From NCBI GenBank assembly GCA_006515795.1, contig VFMC01000052.1:3531-14643 (forward strand): a DNA stretch of 11,113 nucleotides, given 5' to 3'. The notes below the pieces were generated by a model. The model worked only from the letters and a program-made list of their open reading frames with translations, ran no database searches and was not told the origin of the DNA. A program made the translations under genes and the position numbers. The stretch is from Acidimicrobiaceae bacterium (lineage in GTDB: Bacteria; Actinomycetota; Acidimicrobiia; Acidimicrobiales; Ilumatobacteraceae). Positions 1-6,477 of this stretch are shown here, piece after piece. How positions within the stretch are numbered: the stretch's first letter is position 1; each line of letters opens with the position of its first letter.

Positions 1-46
1 GCACAGTCGCATCGGCAGCGACGCATGCCATGAATGTGCGGGATGC

Positions 47-88
47 GGAAGGTACCGTGTGCGCCAAATGATCGAGTGCGCCAAATGA
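47..88 (+). promoter_or_regulatory. Shine-Dalgarno plus nine-codon leader ORF in front of lepB
   Basis: GGAAGG at 47-52 is followed after six bases by GTG 59. Translation from this GTG reads nine codons (VRQMIECAK) and stops at TGA 86-88. That stop overlaps the in-frame lepB ATG 85 as ATGA. As the sequence stands, the only good ribosome site therefore serves a tiny leader peptide, and lepB would be reached by reinitiation. This is inference: the leader may simply be a by-product of the 17-bp duplication. Confidence 0.5.
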
Positions 89-92
89 TCGA
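59..92 (+). repeat. Perfect 17-bp tandem duplication across the lepB start
   Basis: The 17-base unit GTGCGCCAAATGATCGA occurs at 59-75 and again at 76-92 without mismatch. Seventeen is not a multiple of three, so the first copy is in a different frame from lepB. Each copy contains GTG, then ATGA. Removing one copy would place GTG 59 in frame with lepB, six bases after a GGAAGG Shine-Dalgarno motif (47-52). Confidence 0.95.
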
Positions 93-675
93 AGAGTTCG
101 ACGAGACCATCCCGGAGGGGATGGCGTCCCCGCCAGCGACCAAGAAGAAGATCAACCCACTCCTCGAATGGGTCATCGTCGTGCTTGTCGCCATCACATC
201 GGCGCTGCTGGTGCGCGCCTACGTGGTGCAGCAGTTCGCAGTCGAGGGGGAGTCGATGGTGAACACCCTGCAGAACGGCGACCGGGTCCTCGTCAACCGG
301 CTCAGCTACCGGCTGCACGATCCTCGCCGTGGCGATGTAGTGGTACTGAAGCGCTTCGACAGCACGAGCACCGAGCGCGACTTGATCAAGCGGGTCATCG
401 GGCTTCCGGGCGAAACCGTGCGGATCACCAGCTGCACGGTGTTCATCGACGACAAGCCGATCACCGAACCGTACCTCGACCCCGCGGTGCAGGCCCGCGA
501 CGGGTGTGGCGGCGACGGGGCGCCGGTGGTGGTCCCCGCCGACTCGGTGTACGTGCTCGGCGATCATCGCGGCAAGTCCAGCGACAGCCGAGTGTTCGGC
601 CCTGTCGCCGACGATCTCTTGATCGGGCGGGCCTTCGTCATCATCTGGCCGGCCGGCGATTGGGCCTGGCTCTGA
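85..675 (+). CDS. lepB: Signal peptidase I
   Basis: Type I signal peptidase, the membrane-anchored Ser/Lys protease that removes signal peptides from exported proteins on the outer face of the membrane. Numbered from ATG 85, one transmembrane segment spans about residues 28-46. The catalytic serine lies in EGESMVNTL (Ser57). The general-base lysine lies in DLIKRVIGLPGE (Lys102). The conserved late box GDHRGKSSDSR matches the family's GDNR..SxDSR. At 196 residues the length suits a single-anchor Gram-positive-type enzyme. The start is uncertain: ATG 34 and GTG 76 are also in frame but lack a ribosome site, and the natural start was probably the GTG before a 17-bp duplication broke the frame. 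ATG 85 is chosen because it overlaps the leader-peptide stop. The enzyme would process Sec and Tat substrates, which fits the tat genes about 800 bp away. Confidence 0.9.
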   Translation: MIEEFDETIPEGMASPPATKKKINPLLEWVIVVLVAITSALLVRAYVVQQFAVEGESMVNTLQNGDRVLVNRLSYRLHDPRRGDVVVLKRFDSTSTERDLIKRVIGLPGETVRITSCTVFIDDKPITEPYLDPAVQARDGCGGDGAPVVVPADSVYVLGDHRGKSSDSRVFGPVADDLLIGRAFVIIWPAGDWAWL

Positions 676-686
676 CCCGTGTCGCT

Positions 687-701
687 CGGCGCATCGCGCC
701 G
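687..701. terminator. Short hairpin between convergent lepB and GDPD genes
   Basis: CGGCGC (687-692) pairs with GCGCCG (696-701) around a three-base loop, inside the 34-bp gap between the two convergent stop codons. Its position suits a shared bidirectional terminator. There is no T-run on either side and the stem is only six pairs, so this is weak. Confidence 0.3.
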
Positions 702-709
702 CCGGCCCG

Positions 710-1432
710 TCAGCCGGGTGAACCGACTTCGGCTCTGTAGGCGTCCATCATCCGGTCGACGAAGTCGCTGAACACCCCATCGAGCCCCATCCGCAGCGCG
801 GGACGCAACACTTCCTCGAACTGCATGTCCCACCCGAAGGCAACCCGCTCGAAGCGGTGGAAGAGGGCGACGAGGCCGCCATTCCAGTCGCTGTGATGGA
901 GGTTGACCGCGTCGATCCCCTCGCTGGCAAGAGTTGCCGCGCGTCGCTCCGGGCCCTCCTTGATGCGACTGAGCCGGGTCGAGTCGACGAGTCGCGCACC
1001 TTGGCCGCGGAGAGGGAGCAAGGACTGCCAGATCGGCGAGCACAGCCACAGCCGATCTAGCAGGTCGGGGGCGAGCGTGGCCGTCACGTCGATCGCCGCC
1101 TGGCCGGATTCAGGCGCCTTGAGGTCGAGGGACAGGGCGAAGCAGTCGCCGCAATGCTCGTAGAGCTCGGCCAGGGTCGGGATGTGGTCGGGGAGCTGCG
1201 CTCGGTTCATCTCGGCGATCGGTCGCTTGCGCAATCGAGCCGACACCACGCCATCGTGATCGAGCACGAGCTCACCGTCGGCGGTGACCCAGGCGTCGCT
1301 CTCCAAACCGGTCGCCCCGAGCTTCAACGCCAACGCGAACGCGTCGAGGGTGTTCTCCCGCGCATGGCCACGCGCCCCGCGATGCGCGAACGCGATCGGA
1401 GTGGCGAGGAGCGACGGGAGTCGTTGCTGCAC
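710..1432 (-). CDS. Glycerophosphodiester phosphodiesterase
   Basis: GDPD-family TIM-barrel enzyme that hydrolyses glycerophosphodiesters to glycerol-3-phosphate and an alcohol. The family pattern is clear at the N-terminus: HRG (17-19), EN (26-27), E44 and D46 in LESD, and H59 in LVLDHD, which are the expected metal-binding and acid-base residues. The later LSLDLK segment (about 101-106) has Asp where most relatives have Glu in 'IEIK', a conservative change. At 240 residues it is a full-length, cytoplasmic bacterial GDPD with no signal peptide, so it probably acts on imported or internal lipid-breakdown products. The GTG start at 1432 is supported by AGGA seven bases upstream. It runs opposite to lepB and is divergent from tatB, so it is probably its own transcription unit. 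Its upstream region carries a 12-bp tandem repeat. The family call is secure; the exact substrate is unknown. Confidence 0.88.
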   Translation of the reverse strand: MQQRLPSLLATPIAFAHRGARGHARENTLDAFALALKLGATGLESDAWVTADGELVLDHDGVVSARLRKRPIAEMNRAQLPDHIPTLAELYEHCGDCFALSLDLKAPESGQAAIDVTATLAPDLLDRLWLCSPIWQSLLPLRGQGARLVDSTRLSRIKEGPERRAATLASEGIDAVNLHHSDWNGGLVALFHRFERVAFGWDMQFEEVLRPALRMGLDGVFSDFVDRMMDAYRAEVGSPG

Positions 1433-1436
1433 GCCG

Positions 1437-1471
1437 CGATCCTGGCATCGATCCTGGCATCGATCCTGGCA
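1437..1471. repeat. 12-bp tandem repeat, nearly three copies
   Basis: The unit CGATCCTGGCAT occurs at 1437-1448 and 1449-1460, with 11 of 12 bases at 1461-1471. Read on the minus strand, each unit carries AGGATCGATG, so the copy nearest the phosphodiesterase GTG (1432) supplies its Shine-Dalgarno AGGA and the other copies duplicate it upstream. Confidence 0.9.
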
Positions 1472-1491
1472 CCCCGCAGAACTGCGCGGGG
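1472..1491. promoter_or_regulatory. Inverted repeat in the divergent GDPD/tatB intergenic region
   Basis: CCCCGC (1472-1477) is complementary to GCGGGG (1486-1491) across eight bases. It sits between two divergent genes and just upstream of the putative tatB -10 box, so it could be an operator. There is no T-run to suggest a terminator. The function is inferred from position only. Confidence 0.3.
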
Positions 1492-1498
1492 AGCCTTC

Positions 1499-1511
1499 TA
1501 GACTCTCGGCG
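1499..1511 (+). promoter_or_regulatory. Candidate -10 box for a leaderless tatB transcript
   Basis: TAGACT (1499-1504) fits the actinobacterial TANNNT -10 consensus and ends six bases before the tatB GTG at 1511. No Shine-Dalgarno motif precedes that GTG. This geometry is what is expected if transcription starts at or next to the first base of the start codon. No convincing -35 box is seen. Confidence 0.4.
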
Positions 1512-1936
1512 TGTTCAACTTCAGCGGCAGCGAGATCGTCTTCCTGCTCCTGCTGGCGTTGATCATCCTCGGTCCGGAGCGGCTTCCCGACGCGGTCCGC
1601 AAGTTCGGCAAGACCTATGCCGAGTTCAAGAAGGTCACCAGCGGGTTCCAGAGCGAGCTCAAGAGTGCACTCGACGAGCCAATGCGCGAGATGCGCGAGA
1701 CCGCCGATGCACTCAAGAAGGCGGCAAACTTCGACCTGAACGCCGAGCCGGAAGCCGAGCCCGAACCCGAGCCCGAACCGGAGCCCGCGCCCGAGCCCGA
1801 GCCGGCAGTGCTCACCGGCCTCGACGCGGTCGTGGTTCGCGATGCGCCGGTGCAGCAGTTCCCACCACGTGAGCCAGGCATCGACTTCACCTCGGCCAAC
1901 CCTCCGGCCAACCCTCCGGCGGACGAGCCGGCATGA
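1511..1936 (+). CDS. tatB: Sec-independent protein translocase TatB-type subunit
   Basis: TatA/TatB-family component of the twin-arginine translocase, which exports folded proteins. One N-terminal transmembrane helix (residues 8-20) is followed by GPERLP (21-26) and an amphipathic helix rich in Lys and Glu (about 27-70). Glu8 and the GPERLP hinge are typical of TatB, whereas TatA usually has FGxxxLP, so TatB is preferred; a bifunctional TatA/B protein is not excluded. Residues about 77-99 are an Ala/Glu-Pro repeat, followed by an unstructured proline-rich tail with two NPPA units. At 141 residues it is normal for an actinobacterial TatB. It overlaps tatC by ATGA, indicating translational coupling. 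The GTG start has no ribosome site but a -10-like box six bases upstream. Confidence 0.88.
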   Translation: MFNFSGSEIVFLLLLALIILGPERLPDAVRKFGKTYAEFKKVTSGFQSELKSALDEPMREMRETADALKKAANFDLNAEPEAEPEPEPEPEPAPEPEPAVLTGLDAVVVRDAPVQQFPPREPGIDFTSANPPANPPADEPA

Positions 1937-2739
1937 AGCTGCCGTTCCGGCGTCCGGAAAAACCTGTGCTCAAGGGCCCAGAAGATCGGATGACGCTCAC
2001 CGAACACCTCGCCGAGCTGCGCACGCGCATCATCCGCAGCCTGCTCGCCGTGGTCATCGGCATCATCGTCGTGCTCGCCGCCTACAACCCGGTGCTCGAG
2101 TTCCTGCTCCAACCGTACCGCGACCTGTGCGCCGCGACCCCGAAGTTCTGCGAGCTCAGCCAGGGCAACGTCATCTCGATCGCGCCGCTGGAGGGCTTCA
2201 CGACGCGGCTGTCGATCTCCACCTACGGCGGCATCCTGCTGGCGCTGCCCGTGCTGATGTGGCAGATCTGGCGGTTCATCGTGCCCGCACTGCACGCCAA
2301 GGAGAAGAAGTACGCGATTCCGCTCGTGGTGTCCTCGGTGCTGCTGTTCCTGCTCGGGGCGTTCGTCGCCTACTGGACCCTCGAGAAGGCCTTGGAGTTC
2401 TTGATCTCATGGGCAGGCGCCGACGTGCAGTCGAGCTTCAGGGTGAGCGAGTACGTTCGACTGGTGCTGCTGATGGTCGCAGCCTTCGGCATCGCCTTCG
2501 AGTTCCCGGTGCTGCTGGTGTTCCTCCAGCTCGTCGGCGTGCTCACGCCGCAGACGCTGCTGAAGGGGTGGCGCTATGCGATCCTCACCGTGTTCGTGAT
2601 CGCCGCCGTGATAACCCCGAGTGGTGATCCGTACAGCATGATGGCCCTGGCGCTGCCGATGACGCTGTTCTACCTGATCTCGATCGTGATCGGGTTGCTT
2701 TTCCAGCGACGGAAGCGCGCCAACGAGGCTTCGGCCTGA
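1933..2739 (+). CDS. tatC: Sec-independent protein translocase TatC
   Basis: TatC, the polytopic membrane receptor that binds twin-arginine signal peptides. The conserved cytoplasmic N-terminal motif appears as LTEHLAELRTR (22-32). The first-loop signature follows as WQIWRFIVPALHAKEKKY (about 108-125). Hydrophobic stretches are consistent with six transmembrane helices, and the C-terminus is basic (FQRRKRANEASA). The 268-residue length is typical. The ATG overlaps the tatB stop as ATGA, so TatB and TatC should be made together. The helicase gene follows after 13 bp, an arrangement also known from mycobacteria. Nothing looks altered or missing. Confidence 0.95.
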   Translation: MKLPFRRPEKPVLKGPEDRMTLTEHLAELRTRIIRSLLAVVIGIIVVLAAYNPVLEFLLQPYRDLCAATPKFCELSQGNVISIAPLEGFTTRLSISTYGGILLALPVLMWQIWRFIVPALHAKEKKYAIPLVVSSVLLFLLGAFVAYWTLEKALEFLISWAGADVQSSFRVSEYVRLVLLMVAAFGIAFEFPVLLVFLQLVGVLTPQTLLKGWRYAILTVFVIAAVITPSGDPYSMMALALPMTLFYLISIVIGLLFQRRKRANEASA

Positions 2740-2752
2740 CACGATTGATCTT

Positions 2753-5413
2753 GTGCGAGCCACGCGCTCACAGCTGACGAGCCACTACGCCTTCCCGCTC
2801 GACGGGTTCCAGCTCCGGGCGTTCGACGCGCTCGACGACGGGCAGTCCGTGCTCGTTGCCGCGCCCACTGGAAGCGGCAAGACCGTGGTGGCCGAATACG
2901 CCATCGAAGCTGCCCGGCTCGCCGGCAGGCGCGCCTTCTACACGGCGCCGATCAAGGCACTGTCGAATCAGAAGTATCACGACCTGGCGACACGCTACGG
3001 CGCCGAACAGGTTGGTCTCCTCACGGGTGACAACGCGATCAACGGTGATGCGCCGGTGGTGGTGATGACCACCGAGGTGCTGCGCAACATGATCTACGCC
3101 CAGAGCCCGGCGCTCGACCTGCTCGACGTGGTGGTGCTCGACGAGGTGCACTTCCTGCAAGACACCTACCGCGGTCCGGTGTGGGAGGAGGTGATCATCC
3201 ACCTCCCACAATCGGTCACCCTGGTTTGCCTGTCGGCAACCGTCAGCAACGCGCAGGAGCTCACCGATTGGATCTCCACGGTTCGCGGCCCGATGACGGC
3301 GGTGGTCGAGGATCGCCGGCCGGTTCGACTGGAGAACCTCTACTACGTGGGTGACAAGACCCACGATCGGCTCCACCTGCTGCCCGTGCTGGTGAACGGG
3401 CGGGCCAACAACGACGCGATCCGGCTCGATGGCGAGGCGGCCCGTGGTGGTCGCGGTGGCGGGCGTCAACGCAAGCAGACCCAAGGTCGTCGGCGGCTGT
3501 ACACCCCGTCGCGGCTCGACGTCGTGGACGTGCTCGACCGGCAGCAGATGTTGCCGGCCATCTACTTCATCTTCAGTCGCAACCAGTGCGACGAGGCGGC
3601 GCGGTCGGTGCTCGCCGCCGGGGTGCGGCTCACCACGGGTGATGATCGCGACCGGATCAGGGAGATCATCGACGCTCGCCTGGTCGGAATTGAAACCGCC
3701 GATCTCGCCGTGCTCGGCTACGGCCAGTTCCTCGCCCAGCTCGAAGCCGGGGTCGCCGCCCATCACGCCGGCATGGTCCCGCCGTTCAAGGAGGTGGTCG
3801 AGGCGTGCTTCGTCGAAGGCCTCGTCAAGGTGGTGTTCGCCACCGAGACGCTGGCCGTCGGCATCAACATGCCGGCCAAGTGCGTGGTCATCGAGAAGCT
3901 CACCAAGTTCACCGGCGACCACCACTCGTTCCTCACGCCGGGGGAGTACACCCAGCTCACCGGTCGCGCCGGTCGCCGCGGCATCGACGAGCTCGGCAAC
4001 GCGATCGTGCTGTGGAGCCCGTTCGTGCCGTTCGATCAAGTGGCGGCGCTGGCCTCGAGCCGGTCGTTCCACCTCAACTCGGCCTTCCGGCCCACCTACA
4101 ACATGGCTGCCAACCTGGTGCGCTCGTACACCAGTGAACGGGCGCACCACCTGCTGAACCTGTCGTTCGCGCAGTATCAGGCCGACCGCGACGTGGTGAA
4201 GATCGAGGCGCGGCTCGAGCGACGTCAGGATCATCTCAGCGAGCTCGTCGCCGAAGCGGTGAGCCCGTTCGGCGACGTCGAGGAGTACCGGAAGCTGGTG
4301 AAGAGCCGCGATGGCACCGTGGCGGCGCGGAGCGCATCGATCGGTCGCGACAACCTGATCGACCTCGCCCTGATGAAGCTCCGGCCCGGCGACATCGTGT
4401 ACGCGGAGAAGGGCCGCTACGCGGGGCGGGTGGCGGTGCTCACCTCGGCGCATCGCAAGGGGGGCGTGCGGATCAGCGGCATCACCACCAGGCGCGACCC
4501 GGTGCAACTGTCGGAGGTCGACTTCGACGATCCACCGCGTGCCATCGGCAGGATCGAGCTGCCGGCCCAGTTCGCCCCAGATCGCCACGACTACCAGCGC
4601 GAGGTTGCTCATCGTCTCGAACGGGCCGACGTGTTGCCGCACAGCCGCAGGTCGGGCCGGCACGAGCGCGAGCTCGCCACCCTCGACCACCCGGTGACAT
4701 CCGACCCCGATCTGGCCGACCGGCTGAAGGCGGCAACGCAGGCCGAGCGGATCGGTCGCGAGATCGACGAGCTGCGACAACGAATGCTCGGTCGCAGCCA
4801 ATCGATATCACGCGACTTCGACCGAGTGCTGCGGATCCTCGAGAACTGGGGCTACACCGACGGATGGGCACTCACCGACGCAGGTGCCATCCTCGCCAGG
4901 ACCTTCCACGAGTGCGATCTGCTGATCGTCGAATGCCTCCGGCAGGGACTGCTCGACGACCTCGAGCCGGCGGTGCTGGCCGGACTCGTGTCGGTCTTCG
5001 TGTACGAGCACCGCAGCTCTGATGCGCCACCCAAACCATGGTTCCCGTCACCGCTGGCGAAGAAGCGGTGGCAACGAATCGCGGCGATCAGTGCCGAGCT
5101 CCAAGACGTCGAGGAGCAGGCTGGGCTGGGGTTGCACCGCGCGCCCGATCCGACCTTCATCGCGATCGCCTTCGCATGGGCCGCCGGGGAGGGGTTCGCC
5201 GAGGTCGTCGAGGCAGAGGAGCTGTCGGGCGGCGACTTCGTGCGCACCACCAAGCAGTTGATCGATGTGCTCCGCCAGCTCGCCATCGTCGCACCGGAAC
5301 GGGCCACGCGCCGGTGCGCCGAACGCGCTGCCGAGCAGCTCTTCCGTGGCGTGGTGTCGGCGTCGAGCACGGTCGAGATCGAGCAGGACAGCGGTGCCGA
5401 TCAGCAAGGGTGA
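2753..5413 (+). CDS. helY: Ski2-like DEAD/DEAH-box RNA helicase (HelY type)
   Basis: Superfamily 2 helicase of the Ski2/Mtr4-like group, probably an ATP-dependent RNA helicase in RNA processing or decay. Motifs in order: a Q-motif-like GFQLRAF (18-24), Walker A APTGSGKT (37-44), DEVH (130-133), SAT (161-163), motif V with TETLAVGINMPA (about 364-375), and motif VI QLTGRAGRRG (about 400-409). A DSHCT-type C-terminal region runs from about residue 687 to the end. At 886 residues it matches actinobacterial HelY. A Gly/Arg/Lys-rich insert (about 226-249) splits the two RecA-like domains and could contact RNA. The GTG start lies 13 bp after tatC with no clear ribosome site, so it may depend on readthrough from the tat genes. 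The RNA target is not known from this sequence. Confidence 0.92.
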   Translation: MRATRSQLTSHYAFPLDGFQLRAFDALDDGQSVLVAAPTGSGKTVVAEYAIEAARLAGRRAFYTAPIKALSNQKYHDLATRYGAEQVGLLTGDNAINGDAPVVVMTTEVLRNMIYAQSPALDLLDVVVLDEVHFLQDTYRGPVWEEVIIHLPQSVTLVCLSATVSNAQELTDWISTVRGPMTAVVEDRRPVRLENLYYVGDKTHDRLHLLPVLVNGRANNDAIRLDGEAARGGRGGGRQRKQTQGRRRLYTPSRLDVVDVLDRQQMLPAIYFIFSRNQCDEAARSVLAAGVRLTTGDDRDRIREIIDARLVGIETADLAVLGYGQFLAQLEAGVAAHHAGMVPPFKEVVEACFVEGLVKVVFATETLAVGINMPAKCVVIEKLTKFTGDHHSFLTPGEYTQLTGRAGRRGIDELGNAIVLWSPFVPFDQVAALASSRSFHLNSAFRPTYNMAANLVRSYTSERAHHLLNLSFAQYQADRDVVKIEARLERRQDHLSELVAEAVSPFGDVEEYRKLVKSRDGTVAARSASIGRDNLIDLALMKLRPGDIVYAEKGRYAGRVAVLTSAHRKGGVRISGITTRRDPVQLSEVDFDDPPRAIGRIELPAQFAPDRHDYQREVAHRLERADVLPHSRRSGRHERELATLDHPVTSDPDLADRLKAATQAERIGREIDELRQRMLGRSQSISRDFDRVLRILENWGYTDGWALTDAGAILARTFHECDLLIVECLRQGLLDDLEPAVLAGLVSVFVYEHRSSDAPPKPWFPSPLAKKRWQRIAAISAELQDVEEQAGLGLHRAPDPTFIAIAFAWAAGEGFAEVVEAEELSGGDFVRTTKQLIDVLRQLAIVAPERATRRCAERAAEQLFRGVVSASSTVEIEQDSGADQQG

Positions 5414-6008
5414 GCCATGGGGTGATGTCGGGCCGCTTCCCCCCGATGCCCAGCTCGTGCGGTCGAACCGCGAGCTGTGGGAGCTGATCGGCCGGCTCCG
5501 GGCCGAACAACGTTCGCTGCCGCCGGTAGCGCTCCTCGGTGGTGACCTGATGCGATCCGTCGGTGGCAGCGGCGACGCGAGCCGCCTTGCCGGTGATGTC
5601 GCCCGCATGCCGATCGACATCGCTCGCGTGGAGGCCGATGGGCAGCGCGCCTGGTTCGCCGCTCACCTCGTCGCCCGCCGATCGTGGTGGGCCGGGTCGC
5701 TCGTCGCGGTCATGAACGCCGAGCACCACGGCCGGTGGGACGTGGCGCCGCGGGCTCACCCCAACGACGGTCGACTCGACGTCGTCTCCGTCTCGGAGGC
5801 GATGTCGGTGCGTGACCGCGGCCGTGCCCGATCGAGGCTTCGACGCGGTGCGCACGTGCCGCATCCATCGATCGAGATCCGTCAGCGCGAGGAGTACGAA
5901 ACCACCTTCCAGCGACCGACACGGATCTGGCTCGATGGGGTCTCGTGGATCACGGCGCGGTCGATGTGCGTGATCGTGGAGCCCGACGCACTCGTCGTGT
6001 GCGTCTGA
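5394..6008 (+). CDS. Hypothetical protein resembling the C-terminal domain of YegS-type lipid kinases
   Basis: A 204-residue protein. Two stretches look like the C-terminal beta-sandwich of YegS/diacylglycerol-kinase-type lipid kinases: GRWDVAPRAHPNDGRLDVV (about 113-131) and RGAHVPHPSIEIR (about 151-163). The N-terminal catalytic half of such kinases, with its GGDGT nucleotide loop, is absent; only LLGGDLMRSVGG (about 48-58) faintly recalls it. Catalytic activity is therefore doubtful and a binding or regulatory role is possible. GTG 5394 is chosen because AGGA at 5385-5388 lies five bases upstream and the conserved-looking sequence begins right after it. It overlaps the end of helY by 20 bp, so it is probably cotranscribed. 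The gene is surely real (codon use, ribosome site, position); the domain resemblance is from recall and moderately sure. Confidence 0.7.
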   Translation: MPISKGEPWGDVGPLPPDAQLVRSNRELWELIGRLRAEQRSLPPVALLGGDLMRSVGGSGDASRLAGDVARMPIDIARVEADGQRAWFAAHLVARRSWWAGSLVAVMNAEHHGRWDVAPRAHPNDGRLDVVSVSEAMSVRDRGRARSRLRRGAHVPHPSIEIRQREEYETTFQRPTRIWLDGVSWITARSMCVIVEPDALVVCV

Positions 6009-6022
6009 GCAGACTTCGAGCA

Positions 6023-6051
6023 TTGACGAATGCTGGGTGTCGGAGTACCGT
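6023..6051 (+). promoter_or_regulatory. Candidate sigma-70-type promoter
   Basis: TTGACG (6023-6028) and TACCGT (6046-6051, fits TANNNT) are separated by exactly 17 bases, just after the stop of the preceding gene. It would drive the protease-lipoprotein pair. It overlaps the open frame of the protease, whose first in-frame start downstream (GTG 6110) leaves no secretion signal, so promoter and gene do not fit together well. It may be chance or a remnant. Confidence 0.35.
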
Positions 6052-6426
6052 ATCTGCTTCAAACTGGTTTGTCGTTGATTCACTCACTCAAGATTATGAT
6101 GTCCCAACCGTGCTGACCCATAGTCAGCTGACACCGAATCCTTGTGGCGGCGAGGGAGGGGACGACGATATCCAATGGTTTGCTACTCCTCAATCGATTT
6201 TCTCCACCCCCACAACTCGTGGCGACTGGATTTGTCAGACGAGTTCGGGTACGTCGTCGGACAACTGTCAGCGCGGCAGAATGCGATTCAGTGAGTACTA
6301 TCTTCCGAGCGGAGATGCTTCGAATATGGTCTGCCACGAGATCGGTCATGCTGTCGGTTTCCAGCATGGAGACACCGGGTTGTCGTGCATGGACGGGGGA
6401 AACACAGGAACCACTGACACGTATAT

Positions 6427-6443
6427 GAGGGACAGAATCAATG
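6427..6443 (+). promoter_or_regulatory. Ribosome site and ATG, out of frame with the lipoprotein body
   Basis: GAGGGA (6427-6432) is followed after eight bases by ATG 6441, which overlaps the last codons of the protease frame (stop 6452-6454). The first residues are MGTTRSSRR, a charged signal-peptide n-region. That frame then runs into CCALAFRLRH and stops, while the hydrophobic stretch and lipobox lie in the +1-shifted frame. A one-base change near 6460-6470 would join them. Confidence 0.55.
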
Positions 6444-6477
6444 GGCACTACTAGAAGCTCTCGCCGCCATCGTTGCT

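Larger units (their letters stand above)
6023..6454 (+). pseudogene. 5'-truncated metzincin-like secreted zinc metalloprotease
   Basis: The frame holds the zinc-binding helix HEIGHAVGFQH (6335-6367; HExxHxxGxxH pattern) followed by a Met-turn-like SCMDGG, the hallmarks of metzincin proteases. The ending RINGHY resembles small actinobacterial secreted proteases of this kind, which typically end in a similar HINxxY. Such proteins are secreted and carry a signal peptide plus a lead-in region. Here no ATG exists in the likely coding part; TTG 6023 or GTG 6110 are the only starts and neither gives a signal peptide. The recognisable part begins almost at the stop of the preceding gene, as if the 5' end were lost in a recombination. 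Codons are more AT-rich than in the flanking housekeeping genes. Cysteines are plentiful (six from 6128 onward), fitting an exported ancestor. Protease family: fairly sure. Truncation: likely, though a cytoplasmic form cannot be excluded. Confidence 0.65.

Noticed and set aside
1437..1471. Short regular repeats as a possible CRISPR array
   Set aside because: The units are contiguous 12-mers with no spacers and no cas genes are present.
2768..4801. Long open frame of 677 codons on the minus strand
   Set aside because: It is antisense to the helicase motifs, is rich in His/Val/Arg as expected from the complement of GC-rich codons, and shows no family motif.
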